A DNA stretch of 64,000 bases from G963663775 sp963664255 (GTDB lineage Bacteria; Bacillota; Clostridia; Oscillospirales; Butyricicoccaceae). A program made the position numbers and the translations under genes. Numbering within the stretch: position 1 is the stretch's first letter; each line of letters starts with the position of its first letter. Under the pieces are notes generated by a model. That model ran no database searches. It saw nothing but the letters and a program-made list of their open reading frames with translations, and had not been told where the DNA came from. Shown here piece by piece: positions 36,360 through 45,140 of this stretch. The DNA is taken from NCBI GenBank assembly GCA_963664255.1, contig OY760938.1, positions 2,170,001-2,234,000 on the forward strand. Reading direction: 5' to 3'.

Positions 36360-37364
36360 TCATGTGTACGCCAGCTTGACGGAATGATTTTCGCGATAGG
36401 ACTGCGTTGCGGCTAGGGCAAGCTTAATGCCCATCATGCCATCGTATGCAGTGACAGGAGAAGGCTTGTTCTCACGAACACACGCGACAAACGCCTGCAT
36501 TTCCAGTTCATAGGCATCCTTAAAGCGTCCAAGACACCAGTTTGCCATATCGACTGTCATCTGCTGTCCACCAACAACGGTACAGGGTGTCAGCTGATTT
36601 TGCCCCACAAAAACGCTTTTGTTAAGGCCCACCACTTCGGTGCGGGTATCGTAAACATCGTTCGCATTTCGGCTGATTTCAATCATGCCAAGTGCTCCGT
36701 TTTGGAATTTCAGCAGCATTTGTCCATCGTCTACATCGTGCAGTTCTGTGAGATATTCATGCTTCAGCACCGCACCTTGTGCATAAATCTCGGTGATTTC
36801 GCTGCCCATCAACCAACGTGCAACGTCTAAATCATGAATGCCCATATCCACAAACAGACCGCCGGACTGCGGCACATACGCTGGGGGAGGTCCGTTCGGG
36901 TCGCGTTGACAATCGTGAATATAAATGGGCTTGCCGCATTCGTTGGAAGCAATCATTTCCTTTGCGGCGACATGTCCGGGGTCGAAACGGCGCATGAAGC
37001 CGACTTGCAGATATACCCCTTTTTCATCTGCTGCGGTCATAATTTTTTCCGCTTCTTCTACGGTGAAGGTCAGTGGCTTTTCGCAAAAGATTGGTTTGCC
37101 GGTTGCGATGACATCCATCAGCACATCATAGTGTGTCTGGGTTGGCGTTGCAACCACCACGGCATCTATGGCATCCGATTGCAGCATTTCCTTATAGTCC
37201 AGATACCCCTTCACGCCGAAATCATTAACTGCACGCTCTAGTGCGCCTTCCATTGGGTCGGAAACTGCCACCAGCTGCGCGCCTGTTGTGCGGGTGACGT
37301 TCATGGCGTGATGGTATCCCAAGCGTCCCAGACCAATCACGCCGACATTCAATTTTTTACTCAT
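36360..37364 (-). CDS. Gfo/Idh/MocA-family oxidoreductase, inositol 2-dehydrogenase-like (IolG type)
   Basis: The 334-residue protein starts with the NAD-binding GVIGLGRLGYHHA, then has CEKPLT (catalytic Lys near residue 95) and a GIHDLDVARWL block near 175. These are the inositol 2-dehydrogenase hallmarks. It oxidises a cyclitol or sugar ring hydroxyl; which one is not certain. The promoter carries a large palindrome with the TAATATTA core shared with the regulator and transporter operons, so it should belong to one uptake-and-use regulon. Confidence 0.88.
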   Translation of the reverse strand: MSKKLNVGVIGLGRLGYHHAMNVTRTTGAQLVAVSDPMEGALERAVNDFGVKGYLDYKEMLQSDAIDAVVVATPTQTHYDVLMDVIATGKPIFCEKPLTFTVEEAEKIMTAADEKGVYLQVGFMRRFDPGHVAAKEMIASNECGKPIYIHDCQRDPNGPPPAYVPQSGGLFVDMGIHDLDVARWLMGSEITEIYAQGAVLKHEYLTELHDVDDGQMLLKFQNGALGMIEISRNANDVYDTRTEVVGLNKSVFVGQNQLTPCTVVGGQQMTVDMANWCLGRFKDAYELEMQAFVACVRENKPSPVTAYDGMMGIKLALAATQSYRENHSVKLAYT

Positions 37365-37400
37365 GAATTCATTCGCCTTTCATATTAATTAGTTGATTTA

Positions 37401-37454
37401 AATATGATAATATTAATCATAAATTAATATTATCATATTACTGTTTAATGTCAA
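37401..37454 (-). promoter_or_regulatory. Promoter and large palindromic operator of the IolG-like gene
   Basis: The perfect 17-base arms 37401-37417 and 37423-37439 (AATATGATAATATTAAT and its complement) surround CATAA. On the - strand TTGACA (37454-37449) and TAATAT (37432-37427) are 16 bases apart, so the right arm covers the -10. The core TAATATTA occurs in both arms. Confidence 0.65.
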
Positions 37455-37831
37455 CGGTCATAATCACTAAATCGATGCAGGCTTTTTTTCCTTCTGGTTT
37501 GGATGGACTTGAAGCGGCTTGATTTGCGATTTCAAGACTGGAAATGTGTGTTTTTTTCAGAGATTCAGGAAAATGTATGAAATTTATTAAAAACTTCTGC
37601 GTTCATATTATAAAAAATTAAAAATTTAATGTTAATGAAGAGTGTTTTTTCTTGAAAATTGTTAAAAATTGATATGAAAAGAAGAGGTTGTTTCGTGCGT
37701 TGTGAATTTTGCAAAAAAGAAAGCGATATTTGAAACACACAACTGTAATTGAATATTACGATGCAAAATACTTATATTTTTCGATATATTCGGTTTTTTG
37801 CAGCATCTTAAGACTTTGTTGACAAACATAC
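37455..37831. other. AT-rich intergenic region, no gene recognised
   Basis: Several A and T runs, but no coding frame with a ribosome binding site and no RNA gene I can identify. It separates the divergent IolG-like and LacI genes. Confidence 0.5.
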
Positions 37832-37874
37832 TTGACACTTGCCTAAAATCGTTGCATAATGAAATTAATATTAA
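37832..37874 (+). promoter_or_regulatory. Promoter and operator of the LacI tandem
   Basis: TTGACA (37832-37837) and CATAAT (37855-37860) are 17 bases apart. TTAATATTAA (37865-37874) lies over the expected transcription start, which suggests autorepression. Confidence 0.6.
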
Positions 37875-37907
37875 ATTCGATTGGAACAGTATCGGGAAGG
37901 ACACTGT

Positions 37908-38933
37908 ATGAGGGTCACACTAAAACAAATTGCGGAGCTTGCAAATGTTTCTATTAATACCGTTTCTATTGCGCTTAGAAATATGTCCGGCATCAGTGAC
38001 GCAACCAGAAAGCAAATTCATGAGATTGCTGCAGAATTGGGATATTTTGAGCAGAATAAACCGACGGTTGCTTTGCGAAATCTTTGTCTGATTTCGCCTG
38101 GCGCACGTCTGCAGGATTCCTATTTTTTCATGACATTTTATCAAACCATCTTGCGCAAGGCGCAGGAACATGGCTATACGATGATGGTGCTCGACAGTGA
38201 GAGCCTGCGCACGGAAACCGATGGACTGCTGCAGATGTTCAAGAAAAACGCCATCTGCGGACTGATTCTGTTGGGGGACATGGAGCAAACGGTTGTGCAG
38301 CGCATTGTCGCCTGTCAGCTGCCGGTTGTGCTGGTTGGTACGCGGTATCAGATGAGCAATGTCTGCACAATTATCGAGGACAATTTTCTGGCCATGTCAC
38401 AGGCGATTGCGTGTCTCACAGACAGCGGATATCGCAAAATTGGCTTCATCGGCAACCCGTTTCACAGCACAGCGTTTGGAGAGCGGTATCAAAGCTTTAT
38501 GCACATCATGCGCCAAAAGGCGCTGCCTGTTTTGGAGGAGCATCTTTTCATCCATATGGACAAAGATGTGACAGACGACTACGCGTACATCCGGCGCGCC
38601 TTTCAGGATTGCGCTGCGCTGCCGGAAGCGTTTGTCTGCGCAAACGATCATCTAGGCATCCTGCTGATGAAGGTGCTGCATACGGCGGGTATTTCTGTCC
38701 CGCAGGACATTGCGCTGGTTGGCATCGACAACAGTGGTTTGGGGAAAATGTCCATTCCAACCATGACCTCTGTGGATGTGCATTGCGCACAGCAAGCGGA
38801 ATGCAGCGTGCGCAAGCTGATTTCTTTCGTGCATGGCGCCGAATATGAGCCGCTGCGTTTTCTGGTTCCTACCACGCTGGTACAGGGTGCGTCGACGGCA
38901 ACCCCCGCCGTTGCTGCACCGTTGCACAAATAA
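37908..38933 (+). CDS. LacI-family regulator 1
   Basis: The 341-residue protein starts MRVTLKQIAELANVSINTVS, a LacI helix-turn-helix, followed by a hinge and a periplasmic-binding-like effector domain with the closing block ALVGIDNSGLGKMSIPTMTS. ATG 37908 (GGGAAGG upstream) removes nine open codons. It is clearly paralogous to the next gene: both have ALRN, AxLGYF/MGYF, GDMEE/GDMEQ and the same C-terminal pattern. It probably controls the IolG-like gene and the ABC transporter through TAATATTA sites. Confidence 0.92.
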   Translation: MRVTLKQIAELANVSINTVSIALRNMSGISDATRKQIHEIAAELGYFEQNKPTVALRNLCLISPGARLQDSYFFMTFYQTILRKAQEHGYTMMVLDSESLRTETDGLLQMFKKNAICGLILLGDMEQTVVQRIVACQLPVVLVGTRYQMSNVCTIIEDNFLAMSQAIACLTDSGYRKIGFIGNPFHSTAFGERYQSFMHIMRQKALPVLEEHLFIHMDKDVTDDYAYIRRAFQDCAALPEAFVCANDHLGILLMKVLHTAGISVPQDIALVGIDNSGLGKMSIPTMTSVDVHCAQQAECSVRKLISFVHGAEYEPLRFLVPTTLVQGASTATPAVAAPLHK

Positions 38934-38970
38934 TTGCCGCAGAAAGACCGTTTATCTCACGGAGGAGAAC

Positions 38971-40008
38971 ATGAAAGTTACTTTAAAACATATTGCTGAT
39001 AAAGCAGGTGTGTCTGTGAATACCGTATCACTGGCCTTGCGAAATATGCCGGTTGTAAAAGCAGACACCCGCGAATTTATTTTGAAAATCGCGGAGGATA
39101 TGGGGTATTTTGCGCATCGTGAACATTGTGCCATGCAAAATATCTGCTTGATTTCCACGGGGGAGCGTTTGCGTGACTCCTATTTTTACATGAGCTTCCA
39201 TCAGCACATTTTAAACACGGCACATCACTACGACTATAACATGATGATTTATAAATCCTCTAGCTGTGATGTTTCTCCAGAGGAGCTCAAGCGTGAATTT
39301 GCAGCCAATGCCATCAAAGGCATCCTCATCTTAGGCGATATGGAGGAACACATTGTTGAAAAGATTCGTCAATGTGGTATTCCGCTCGTTGCCTTGAGCA
39401 CCTATTACAGCGACACACCAGTGTGCACACTTTGCGAGGATAACCGCGTAGGGGCATATTATGCCATTCGCTATCTTTACGAACGTGGCTACCGCGAGAT
39501 TGGTTTCGTCGGAAGTCCGCTGCATTCCACCGGATTTATGGCGCGCTATCAAGGCTATCTTGGCGCAATGGCGGCTTTTGAGCTGCCGTGTGTGCCGGCG
39601 CATCAGGTCACCACCATGCGCAAAGGGGATGTGTACGATTATGAACACCTGGTCGAATCGATTCAAAGCATCACACATATGCCTGAGGCTTTCTTGTGCG
39701 CCAACGATAACCTCGGTATGCTGACCGCCAAAGCATTGCACGCCCTCCATCTGTCCATTCCAAAGGATGTTGCAATTATCGGCTTTGACAACAGCACTGC
39801 CGGAAAAATGGCGATTCCATCCCTGACCTCGATTGATGTGCAGAGTGCACTGCAAGCAGATGTTGCGGTGCAAAAGCTGGTTTCCTTCATACAGACGGGA
39901 CAATATGAACCATACAGCATTATCTTGCCGGTTACTTTGGCAGAAGGGGATTCTGTGGGGTATATTTCACGAGATGCGGAAGCGGTAGGTACACGCGAGA
40001 ACAGGTAG
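38971..40008 (+). CDS. LacI-family regulator 2
   Basis: The 345-residue protein starts MKVTLKHIADKAGVSVNTVS and has the same layout as the gene before it, 37 bases upstream. GGAGGAG is close before ATG 38971; a longer open frame from 38833 overlaps the first gene and is not used. Tandem paralogues may form mixed dimers or answer to different ligands. The near-identical recognition helices (NVSINTVSIALRN against GVSVNTVSLALRN) suggest overlapping operators. Confidence 0.92.
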   Translation: MKVTLKHIADKAGVSVNTVSLALRNMPVVKADTREFILKIAEDMGYFAHREHCAMQNICLISTGERLRDSYFYMSFHQHILNTAHHYDYNMMIYKSSSCDVSPEELKREFAANAIKGILILGDMEEHIVEKIRQCGIPLVALSTYYSDTPVCTLCEDNRVGAYYAIRYLYERGYREIGFVGSPLHSTGFMARYQGYLGAMAAFELPCVPAHQVTTMRKGDVYDYEHLVESIQSITHMPEAFLCANDNLGMLTAKALHALHLSIPKDVAIIGFDNSTAGKMAIPSLTSIDVQSALQADVAVQKLVSFIQTGQYEPYSIILPVTLAEGDSVGYISRDAEAVGTRENR

Positions 40009-40066
40009 AGAAGAGAAGGATTTTTCGGATATGCCTGCTGGATGGTATGCATACAGGCTCTAAAAG

Positions 40067-40119
40067 ACATAGACCAACGCCGCTGCAATACTAGAATTTG
40101 CAGCGGCGTTGGTCTATGT
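40067..40119. terminator. Long hairpin after the LacI tandem
   Basis: Perfect 22-base arms (40067-40088 and 40098-40119, core CCAACGCCGCTGC) enclose a 9-base loop. The T run is poor on either strand, so termination efficiency is uncertain. Confidence 0.65.
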
Positions 40120-40140
40120 AAAATGAGGTAGGGGGGTCGT

Positions 40141-40341
40141 AGAACTTGTGTTATAACGCCGAACAACTGTGCTTATGAAATCTTTCCTGCTATACGGCGT
40201 TAAAAATCCTTGGAATACACCAAGTCCCATAAGGGATTTTCTCGCACGGGTGTGCGCGCCTTATATTCCTGCGCCTTTTTGCTTTGTCTGACAAAAAATC
40301 TTTCTCAAATCCACCCGTTCTCCTTTATGAATACAGCTTCT
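40141..40341. repeat. 201-bp structured palindromic repeat, copy B
   Basis: It is the same length and order as copy A. The left end is AGAACTTGTGTTATAACGCC; the right end read on the other strand is AGAAGCTGTATTCATAA. TAACGCCG and CGGCGTTA pair inside. The last base overlaps the stop codon of the binding-protein gene. It again lies between convergent genes. Confidence 0.9.
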
Positions 40342-41384
40342 TAACTGAGCTGCACACCGGATTCTGCAATCTTTGCTTCTACATCCTTGCGGAAAGCGGG
40401 AACGGTGTCCTTTGTCAGCAGCATGACATCGATGGACTGTTCCTTCTCAACCGTTTCACCTTGCAGAATCTTTAGGGCATTCTGTACGCCGAGATAGCCT
40501 TCCTGAATCGGCTGCTGTGCAATCGATGCTGTCATTTCGCCTTTTGTGATAGAATCCATGCCGTTGAATGTGCCATCAAATCCAACCACAATAATATCGG
40601 TTCGACCTGCCGCCAGAACTGCTTGTTCTGCGCCAAGTGCCATGTCATCATTTGTGGCATAGAACGCCTTGATATTGGGATTTGCTTGCAGCATATTCTC
40701 GGCAACACTCACTGCCTTGCCGCGGTCGGAGTCTGCTGGCTGAACAGAAACAACCTGCATTCCAGCTGCTTCCAAGGCATCCTGACAGCCCTGTGTGCGC
40801 TGGTCATGTACTGTTTGACCAACCAAGCCGCGAATGATGGCAACCTCATCCCCTTTTTGGAGGTTTTCAGCAATGAAATCACCCGCCACACCGCCAGCTT
40901 CGATGTTACCTGTGCCGATAAAGCAGCTATATAAGGAATCGTCTGTGGTATTCAGTTTGGCATCAATCACAACCAGAGGAACACCCGCTGTCTTGGCGGA
41001 TTGTGCGGCGGAAACCAGAGAGGTCGGCTCGTTTGGTGCCAGCACAATCGCATCCGCTTGGTTGTTGATGGCATCCTCCACCATGTTAATTTGCATTGCG
41101 GAGTCAGATTCGGCATTCGGCCCGATGACATTGACGTTACAACCCAAATCCTTGCCAGCCAGCTTGGCACCGGCTTCCACCATGTGCCAATAGTCACTGT
41201 TCAGCGCCATGCAGATGACTGTGATATTTTTCTGGGTATCGCTGCCGTCTGTGCTGCTGCTCGTGTCACTGCTTGCGGAAGTATTTTCTGTTGTGTTGGA
41301 ACTGCTGCCACCGCATCCGGTTAAGGCAGTCAGCAGCACCATTCCGCTCAGAAGTGCCGCAGTGAAATGTTTTCTTGTTTTCAT
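40341..41384 (-). CDS. Sugar ABC transporter substrate-binding lipoprotein (RbsB type)
   Basis: The 347-residue protein has a lipoprotein signal ending LTALTGC, a Ser/Thr/Asp-rich linker (about 25-50) and a Peripla_BP_4 domain. Typical segments are DYWHMVEAGAK, ADAIVLAPNEPTSLV, NDDMALGAEQAV and VVGFDG. It captures a monosaccharide or cyclitol outside the membrane for the permease and ATPase encoded just upstream on the - strand. The link to an IolG-like dehydrogenase makes inositol or a related ring compound a fair guess. Its stop codon is the end of repeat copy B. Confidence 0.93.
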   Translation of the reverse strand: MKTRKHFTAALLSGMVLLTALTGCGGSSSNTTENTSASSDTSSSTDGSDTQKNITVICMALNSDYWHMVEAGAKLAGKDLGCNVNVIGPNAESDSAMQINMVEDAINNQADAIVLAPNEPTSLVSAAQSAKTAGVPLVVIDAKLNTTDDSLYSCFIGTGNIEAGGVAGDFIAENLQKGDEVAIIRGLVGQTVHDQRTQGCQDALEAAGMQVVSVQPADSDRGKAVSVAENMLQANPNIKAFYATNDDMALGAEQAVLAAGRTDIIVVGFDGTFNGMDSITKGEMTASIAQQPIQEGYLGVQNALKILQGETVEKEQSIDVMLLTKDTVPAFRKDVEAKIAESGVQLS

Positions 41385-41431
41385 ATTGTTCCTCCTTGTA
41401 CGTTTCGGTATATATTGACTCTTTCGAGGGA

Positions 41432-41457
41432 TGCTCGTTATGAATACAGCTTCTTAG
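41432..41457. repeat. Solitary end of the 201-bp repeat family
   Basis: GTTATGAATACAGCTTCTTA matches the right end of copies A and B but has no partner end nearby. It lies between the permease stop and the binding-protein gene, inside the transporter operon. Confidence 0.6.
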
Positions 41458-41469
41458 ATGTGAAGATGC

Positions 41470-42498
41470 TTATGCAACCGCGGTTTTTTCCGCTTCCTTC
41501 TTCATGCGCTTGACGCGAGCAAATGCGCCGCTGCGAACCACGTCGATAAATACCGCAATGATAATGATTGCACCGAGGAAGTTGGTCTGCATATCGGAGC
41601 TGACATTCAGTAGATTCAAACCGTTTCGCAGCACTGAAATCAGCAATACACCAGAAAAAGTGCCCAGTACATTGCCTTTGCCGCCGAAAAAGCTGGTTCC
41701 GCCGATGATAACCGCTGCGATGGCATCATTTTCTAGAAGCAAACCCGAGAGTGGATACGCAGAGTCGGTGCGACCGGTTAAAATAATGCCGCCCAAAGCT
41801 GCCATGACACCGCTGATGACATACACACTGGTGCGAACCAAATCGACATTGATGCCGGACAGTCCTGCGGTTGTAATGTTGCCGCCAACTGCGTAAATGT
41901 GACGCCCAAGAATGGAATAATTCAAGAAAATACTAAATAAAACATATGTAATCAACATCAGCACAAAGCAAACTGGCACTTTGCTGAGCACGGAGTTCGC
42001 GTCGCTGCTCAAGAAAGCGGAGCCTGCCCACTTGATTGCGAGGGGCATTCCGGCGATGGGGGTCGCGCCGGTGATTACCAAGCCAATGCCTTTGTAAATA
42101 TTCTGTGTGCCAAGGGTGGAAATGAATGGATGGGGCAGCTTGCACTTGGTCAGCAGCAGTCCGTTGATGAAGCCGAGCAGTGCGCCTGCCAAGATGCAGA
42201 CCAGTAGACTCAAGAAGGGGTTTATCTGCAGCTCCACAGCGCACTTTGCCATGATAATGGTGGAAAGCGTCATCGTGAAGCCAATCGATAAATCAATGCC
42301 TGCCGTCAGAATGGTCACCATCATTCCAAGGGCAAGAAAACCATTCATTGCCGTTTGGCGTGCAACATTCATGATATTATTTACGGTTAGAAAATTGGGG
42401 TTTTTCATCGTTAAAAAGATGCACAGCAGGATGAGCGCAACGATTGGACCACCCTTTCCTAGAAGCTCTTTCACATGATTGAATGCATTTTTATTCAT
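41470..42498 (-). CDS. Sugar ABC transporter permease (RbsC type)
   Basis: The 342-residue protein has eight to ten membrane segments and the family block TAGIDLSIGFTMTLSTIIMAK, with GGNITTAGLSGINVDL and ALGGIILTGR later. It forms the membrane channel of the importer. Its ATG overlaps the end of the ATPase gene by four bases. Gene order on the - strand is ATPase, permease, binding protein. Confidence 0.94.
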   Translation of the reverse strand: MNKNAFNHVKELLGKGGPIVALILLCIFLTMKNPNFLTVNNIMNVARQTAMNGFLALGMMVTILTAGIDLSIGFTMTLSTIIMAKCAVELQINPFLSLLVCILAGALLGFINGLLLTKCKLPHPFISTLGTQNIYKGIGLVITGATPIAGMPLAIKWAGSAFLSSDANSVLSKVPVCFVLMLITYVLFSIFLNYSILGRHIYAVGGNITTAGLSGINVDLVRTSVYVISGVMAALGGIILTGRTDSAYPLSGLLLENDAIAAVIIGGTSFFGGKGNVLGTFSGVLLISVLRNGLNLLNVSSDMQTNFLGAIIIIAVFIDVVRSGAFARVKRMKKEAEKTAVA

Positions 42499-44039
42499 TC
42501 CACTTTACCTCCTGTTGCCAACGTCAGAACCTCTTCTTGTCCGATAGTGCCATCGTTATGCACGATGCCCATCTGCCGTCCTTCGTACATCACCATCACG
42601 CGGTCGCTCATGCCGAAGATTTCTTCCATTTCAGAGGAAACCATGATGATGGATGCACCTTGTGCCAGAAGCTGGTTCATAATTGTGTAGATTTCAACCT
42701 TTGCGCCAACATCAACGCCCTTGGTTGGCTCATCGAAAATAAATACCTTCGCACCGGAAAGCAGCCACTTCATAATTACGATTTTCTGCTGATTGCCTCC
42801 GGAAAAATGCAGAGAGGCTTTGTCTGGCTGTAATGGCTGCAAATTGAGATGTTCGCCATATTGCAGCACCATTTCACGGCGCTTCTTGTTGCTGACCAAT
42901 CGGACCTTGTTTCGAAACTGCTCCATCGTAACCAAGGTTCCGTTTTCAATGACATCGTGCATTAACACAAGCCCTTCTTCTTTGCGGTTTTCTGTAATCA
43001 ATACCACGCCTTTTTTTATGGCATCGCGCGGATTTTTGATTTGCACCGGCTGGTTTTCGATATAAATGCTGCCGTCGGCAAGCGGGTCGGCACCAAAAAT
43101 GGCGCGCATCGTTTCGGTGCGTCCGGCACCAACCAACCCAAAGACACCAAGCAGTTCCCCTTGCTTCACGGAAAAGGAGATGGCATCGAATTTTTCTGCA
43201 CACAAATTCTCGCATCGAAAGCTCTCTTTGCCTATCTGGACATCGCGTTTCGGGAATTTTTCCTCGAGTGCTCTGCCCACCATCATCTTGATAATCTGAT
43301 CCTCGGTGACGCCTTCCACGGCGATGGTGGGTCCGGAGTTGCATCCGTTTTTCAGTACCGTAACAACATCACCGACTCGTTTGGCTTCATCCAGTTTGTG
43401 GGTAATGAAAAGAATAGATACGCCTTGTTTGTTCAGCTCCAGCATCAAATCCAGCAGAAAATCGATTTCCTTGCGGCTTAGTGAGGAGGTTGGCTCGTCC
43501 ATAATGAGCAGTTTTGCGTTGCGGTCCACTGCGCGTGCAATTTCTACCAGCTGCTGCTGCCCCATGCCCAGCTTGTCCATATGCATATCTACATCAATAT
43601 CGTGCAGACCAACACGCGCCAAAGCCTTTTTTGCACTGCACCGCTGCTCATTCCAATTAATAAAACCGTTTTTCTGCTTCTCATAACCTAGATACATATT
43701 CTCGACCACGCTGAGACATGGAATATTGCTGAGCTCTTGGTAAATCACGGCAATCCCTAGATTATAAGCGTCCTGTATGCCGTGCAGCTTTGCTGGTTTT
43801 CCCATCCAAAGCATCTCGCCGCCTTCGGGCTTGTTGATGCCGATGATAGTTTTAATCATCGTTGATTTGCCTGCGCCGTTTTCACCGAGCAGCAGGTGAA
43901 TCTCCCCTTGGCGAATCGTCAAGTTTACGTGGCTCAGTGCAACCACGCCAGGAAATATTTTTGTGATGTCGCGCATTTCGAGTAAGGGCACTTGGAAAGC
44001 ATTGGCACCTCTCAACTCCGTCTGTTGATTGTCTGACAT
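42495..44039 (-). CDS. Sugar ABC transporter ATPase, tandem nucleotide-binding domains (RbsA type)
   Basis: The 514-residue protein holds two ATPase domains. The first has LLGENGAGKSTMIK and LLIMDEPTSSL. The second has the degenerate loop VFGLVGAGRTE, HFSGGNQQKIV and FIFDEPTKGVD, the pattern of the RbsA/MglA/AraG group. ATG 44039 with GGAGGAG upstream is preferred to the 20-codon open extension. It is the first gene of the transporter operon, whose promoter holds a TAATATTA site. Confidence 0.95.
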   Translation of the reverse strand: MSDNQQTELRGANAFQVPLLEMRDITKIFPGVVALSHVNLTIRQGEIHLLLGENGAGKSTMIKTIIGINKPEGGEMLWMGKPAKLHGIQDAYNLGIAVIYQELSNIPCLSVVENMYLGYEKQKNGFINWNEQRCSAKKALARVGLHDIDVDMHMDKLGMGQQQLVEIARAVDRNAKLLIMDEPTSSLSRKEIDFLLDLMLELNKQGVSILFITHKLDEAKRVGDVVTVLKNGCNSGPTIAVEGVTEDQIIKMMVGRALEEKFPKRDVQIGKESFRCENLCAEKFDAISFSVKQGELLGVFGLVGAGRTETMRAIFGADPLADGSIYIENQPVQIKNPRDAIKKGVVLITENRKEEGLVLMHDVIENGTLVTMEQFRNKVRLVSNKKRREMVLQYGEHLNLQPLQPDKASLHFSGGNQQKIVIMKWLLSGAKVFIFDEPTKGVDVGAKVEIYTIMNQLLAQGASIIMVSSEMEEIFGMSDRVMVMYEGRQMGIVHNDGTIGQEEVLTLATGGKVE

Positions 44040-44115
44040 CTCCTCTCCTCCTTGTTTTTTAAATTTTGTGCCATTGGTTATTTTAACGAAAGCATCCAAT
44101 GTTTAGTTGTTGTGA

Positions 44116-44150
44116 TTAGTATAATATTAAATAGCATTGTTTGTCAATCA
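44116..44150 (-). promoter_or_regulatory. Promoter and operator of the sugar ABC operon
   Basis: On the - strand TTGACA is followed after 18 bases by TATACT (17 to TTATAC). TAATATTA (44122-44129) lies within the spacer and -10. The 11-base string ATTTAATATTA is identical to the complement of the LacI-gene operator at 37865. Confidence 0.6.
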
Positions 44151-44603
44151 AGTTTTCAAGATAAAATATATGATTAATTAACGTTAAAAATATGCACCTT
44201 GCTAAAAACTGAATAAACAATTTTGTAAATGATAAATCGATTATTTGAGAAATAGCAAGATATATATGTTTGTTTATTGCGTTTTAAAGAATGATGATTC
44301 CGTTGAAATGATTGAGTAAAATTTGAAAAATGAAAAATGTTTTATTGTTTATATCACTGTATTCTCATTTTTGGGAATTTGCACAAAGGATTCTGGATAA
44401 ATATTTCATATTAAACTTTGAAACTAAAACATGGGATTCATCAGCATCAACAGATAGAGCAAGATTCCTTAACTTTTTACACCCAATAAACGAGAATTGA
44501 CAGAACAGGGCGCGTTGCACCTAGCACAAAGCCCGGTATCCGCTGCATACAGGGCTGTTTTTGACATGCTGCTGTGCGGGAAGGTTGTTTGTCTATTGCG
44601 ACA
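44151..44603. other. AT-rich intergenic region up to the right break
   Basis: No gene is recognised. AGCCC (44530) and GGGCT (44552), followed by GTTTTT, form a small terminator-like hairpin. The last 30 bases before 44604 should be the element-side half of the right attachment site. Confidence 0.45.
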
Positions 44604-44617
44604 GGGGATTTCACACC
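44604..44617 (+). other. Right attachment-site candidate (attR)
   Basis: GGGGATTTCACACC matches GGTGATTTCTCACC at 23790 at 12 of 14 positions. Peroxiredoxin homology starts here with Gly-Asp-Phe-Thr-Pro. Confidence 0.75.
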
Positions 44618-45140
44618 GATATGCACGACTGAATTTATTGCTTTTACGCAGGAATTTGAAAAGTTTGCAGAATTGGGTGTGGAATTACTCGGCTTAAGTG
44701 TCGATAGCAATCCCTCGCACCTTGCGTGGGTCTATTCGATATATGTGGTGACAGGGATGCAGGTGCCGTTTCCCATCGTAGCCGACCGTACCGCAGATAT
44801 TGCAAGACTATATGGTATGTTCGCACCAGATGCCAGCAAGAGTGCAACTGTGCGAAATGTATTTATCATCGACCCAGACCAAATTGTGCGTGCAGTGTTA
44901 ATTTATCCTTTGACCAATGGACGTAGCATCCCGGAAATATTGCGGTTGGTCACAGCACTGCAAACGACAGACCGCGAAAAAGTGCTCACCCCTGCCGATT
45001 GGCAGCCGGGAGAACCAACCATGGTGCCGCCGCCCAATACCTATGAAGAACTGCTGCAACGGCAGGCAAATCCGTATGATAAGGGGCTTCGTTGTCGGGA
45101 TTGGTATTTGTGTTATCACACCAAACAGCTGCCGCAATAG
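44604..45140 (+). pseudogene. Peroxiredoxin (Prx6/AhpC-TSA type), C-terminal part, complement of 23670
   Basis: From Gly-Asp-Phe at 44604 the frame reads GDFTPICTTEFIAF, with the peroxidatic Cys in the TPxC motif. ELLGLSVDSNPSHLAWV, FPIVADRTADIARLYGM and RNVFIIDPDQIVRA follow, and a C-terminal domain with YNT-like PPPNTYEELL and CRDWYLCY. Only the first 40-odd residues of a normal Prx6-type enzyme are missing, and these are exactly what 23670-23798 encodes. A GTG at 44574 gives ten unrelated residues before the match and no clear ribosome binding site. Joining 23670-23798 to 44613-45140 would restore a full gene in frame. Confidence 0.9.

Noticed and set aside
23816..44603. Interval read as a prophage or conjugative element
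   Set aside because: Apart from the recombinase and perhaps the small protein beside it there are no phage, replication or conjugation genes; most content is core chromosome.
44574..45140. C-terminal peroxiredoxin part as a functional gene starting at GTG 44574
   Set aside because: The ten residues before Gly-Asp-Phe do not match the family, there is no good ribosome binding site, and the first strand and helix of the fold are missing.
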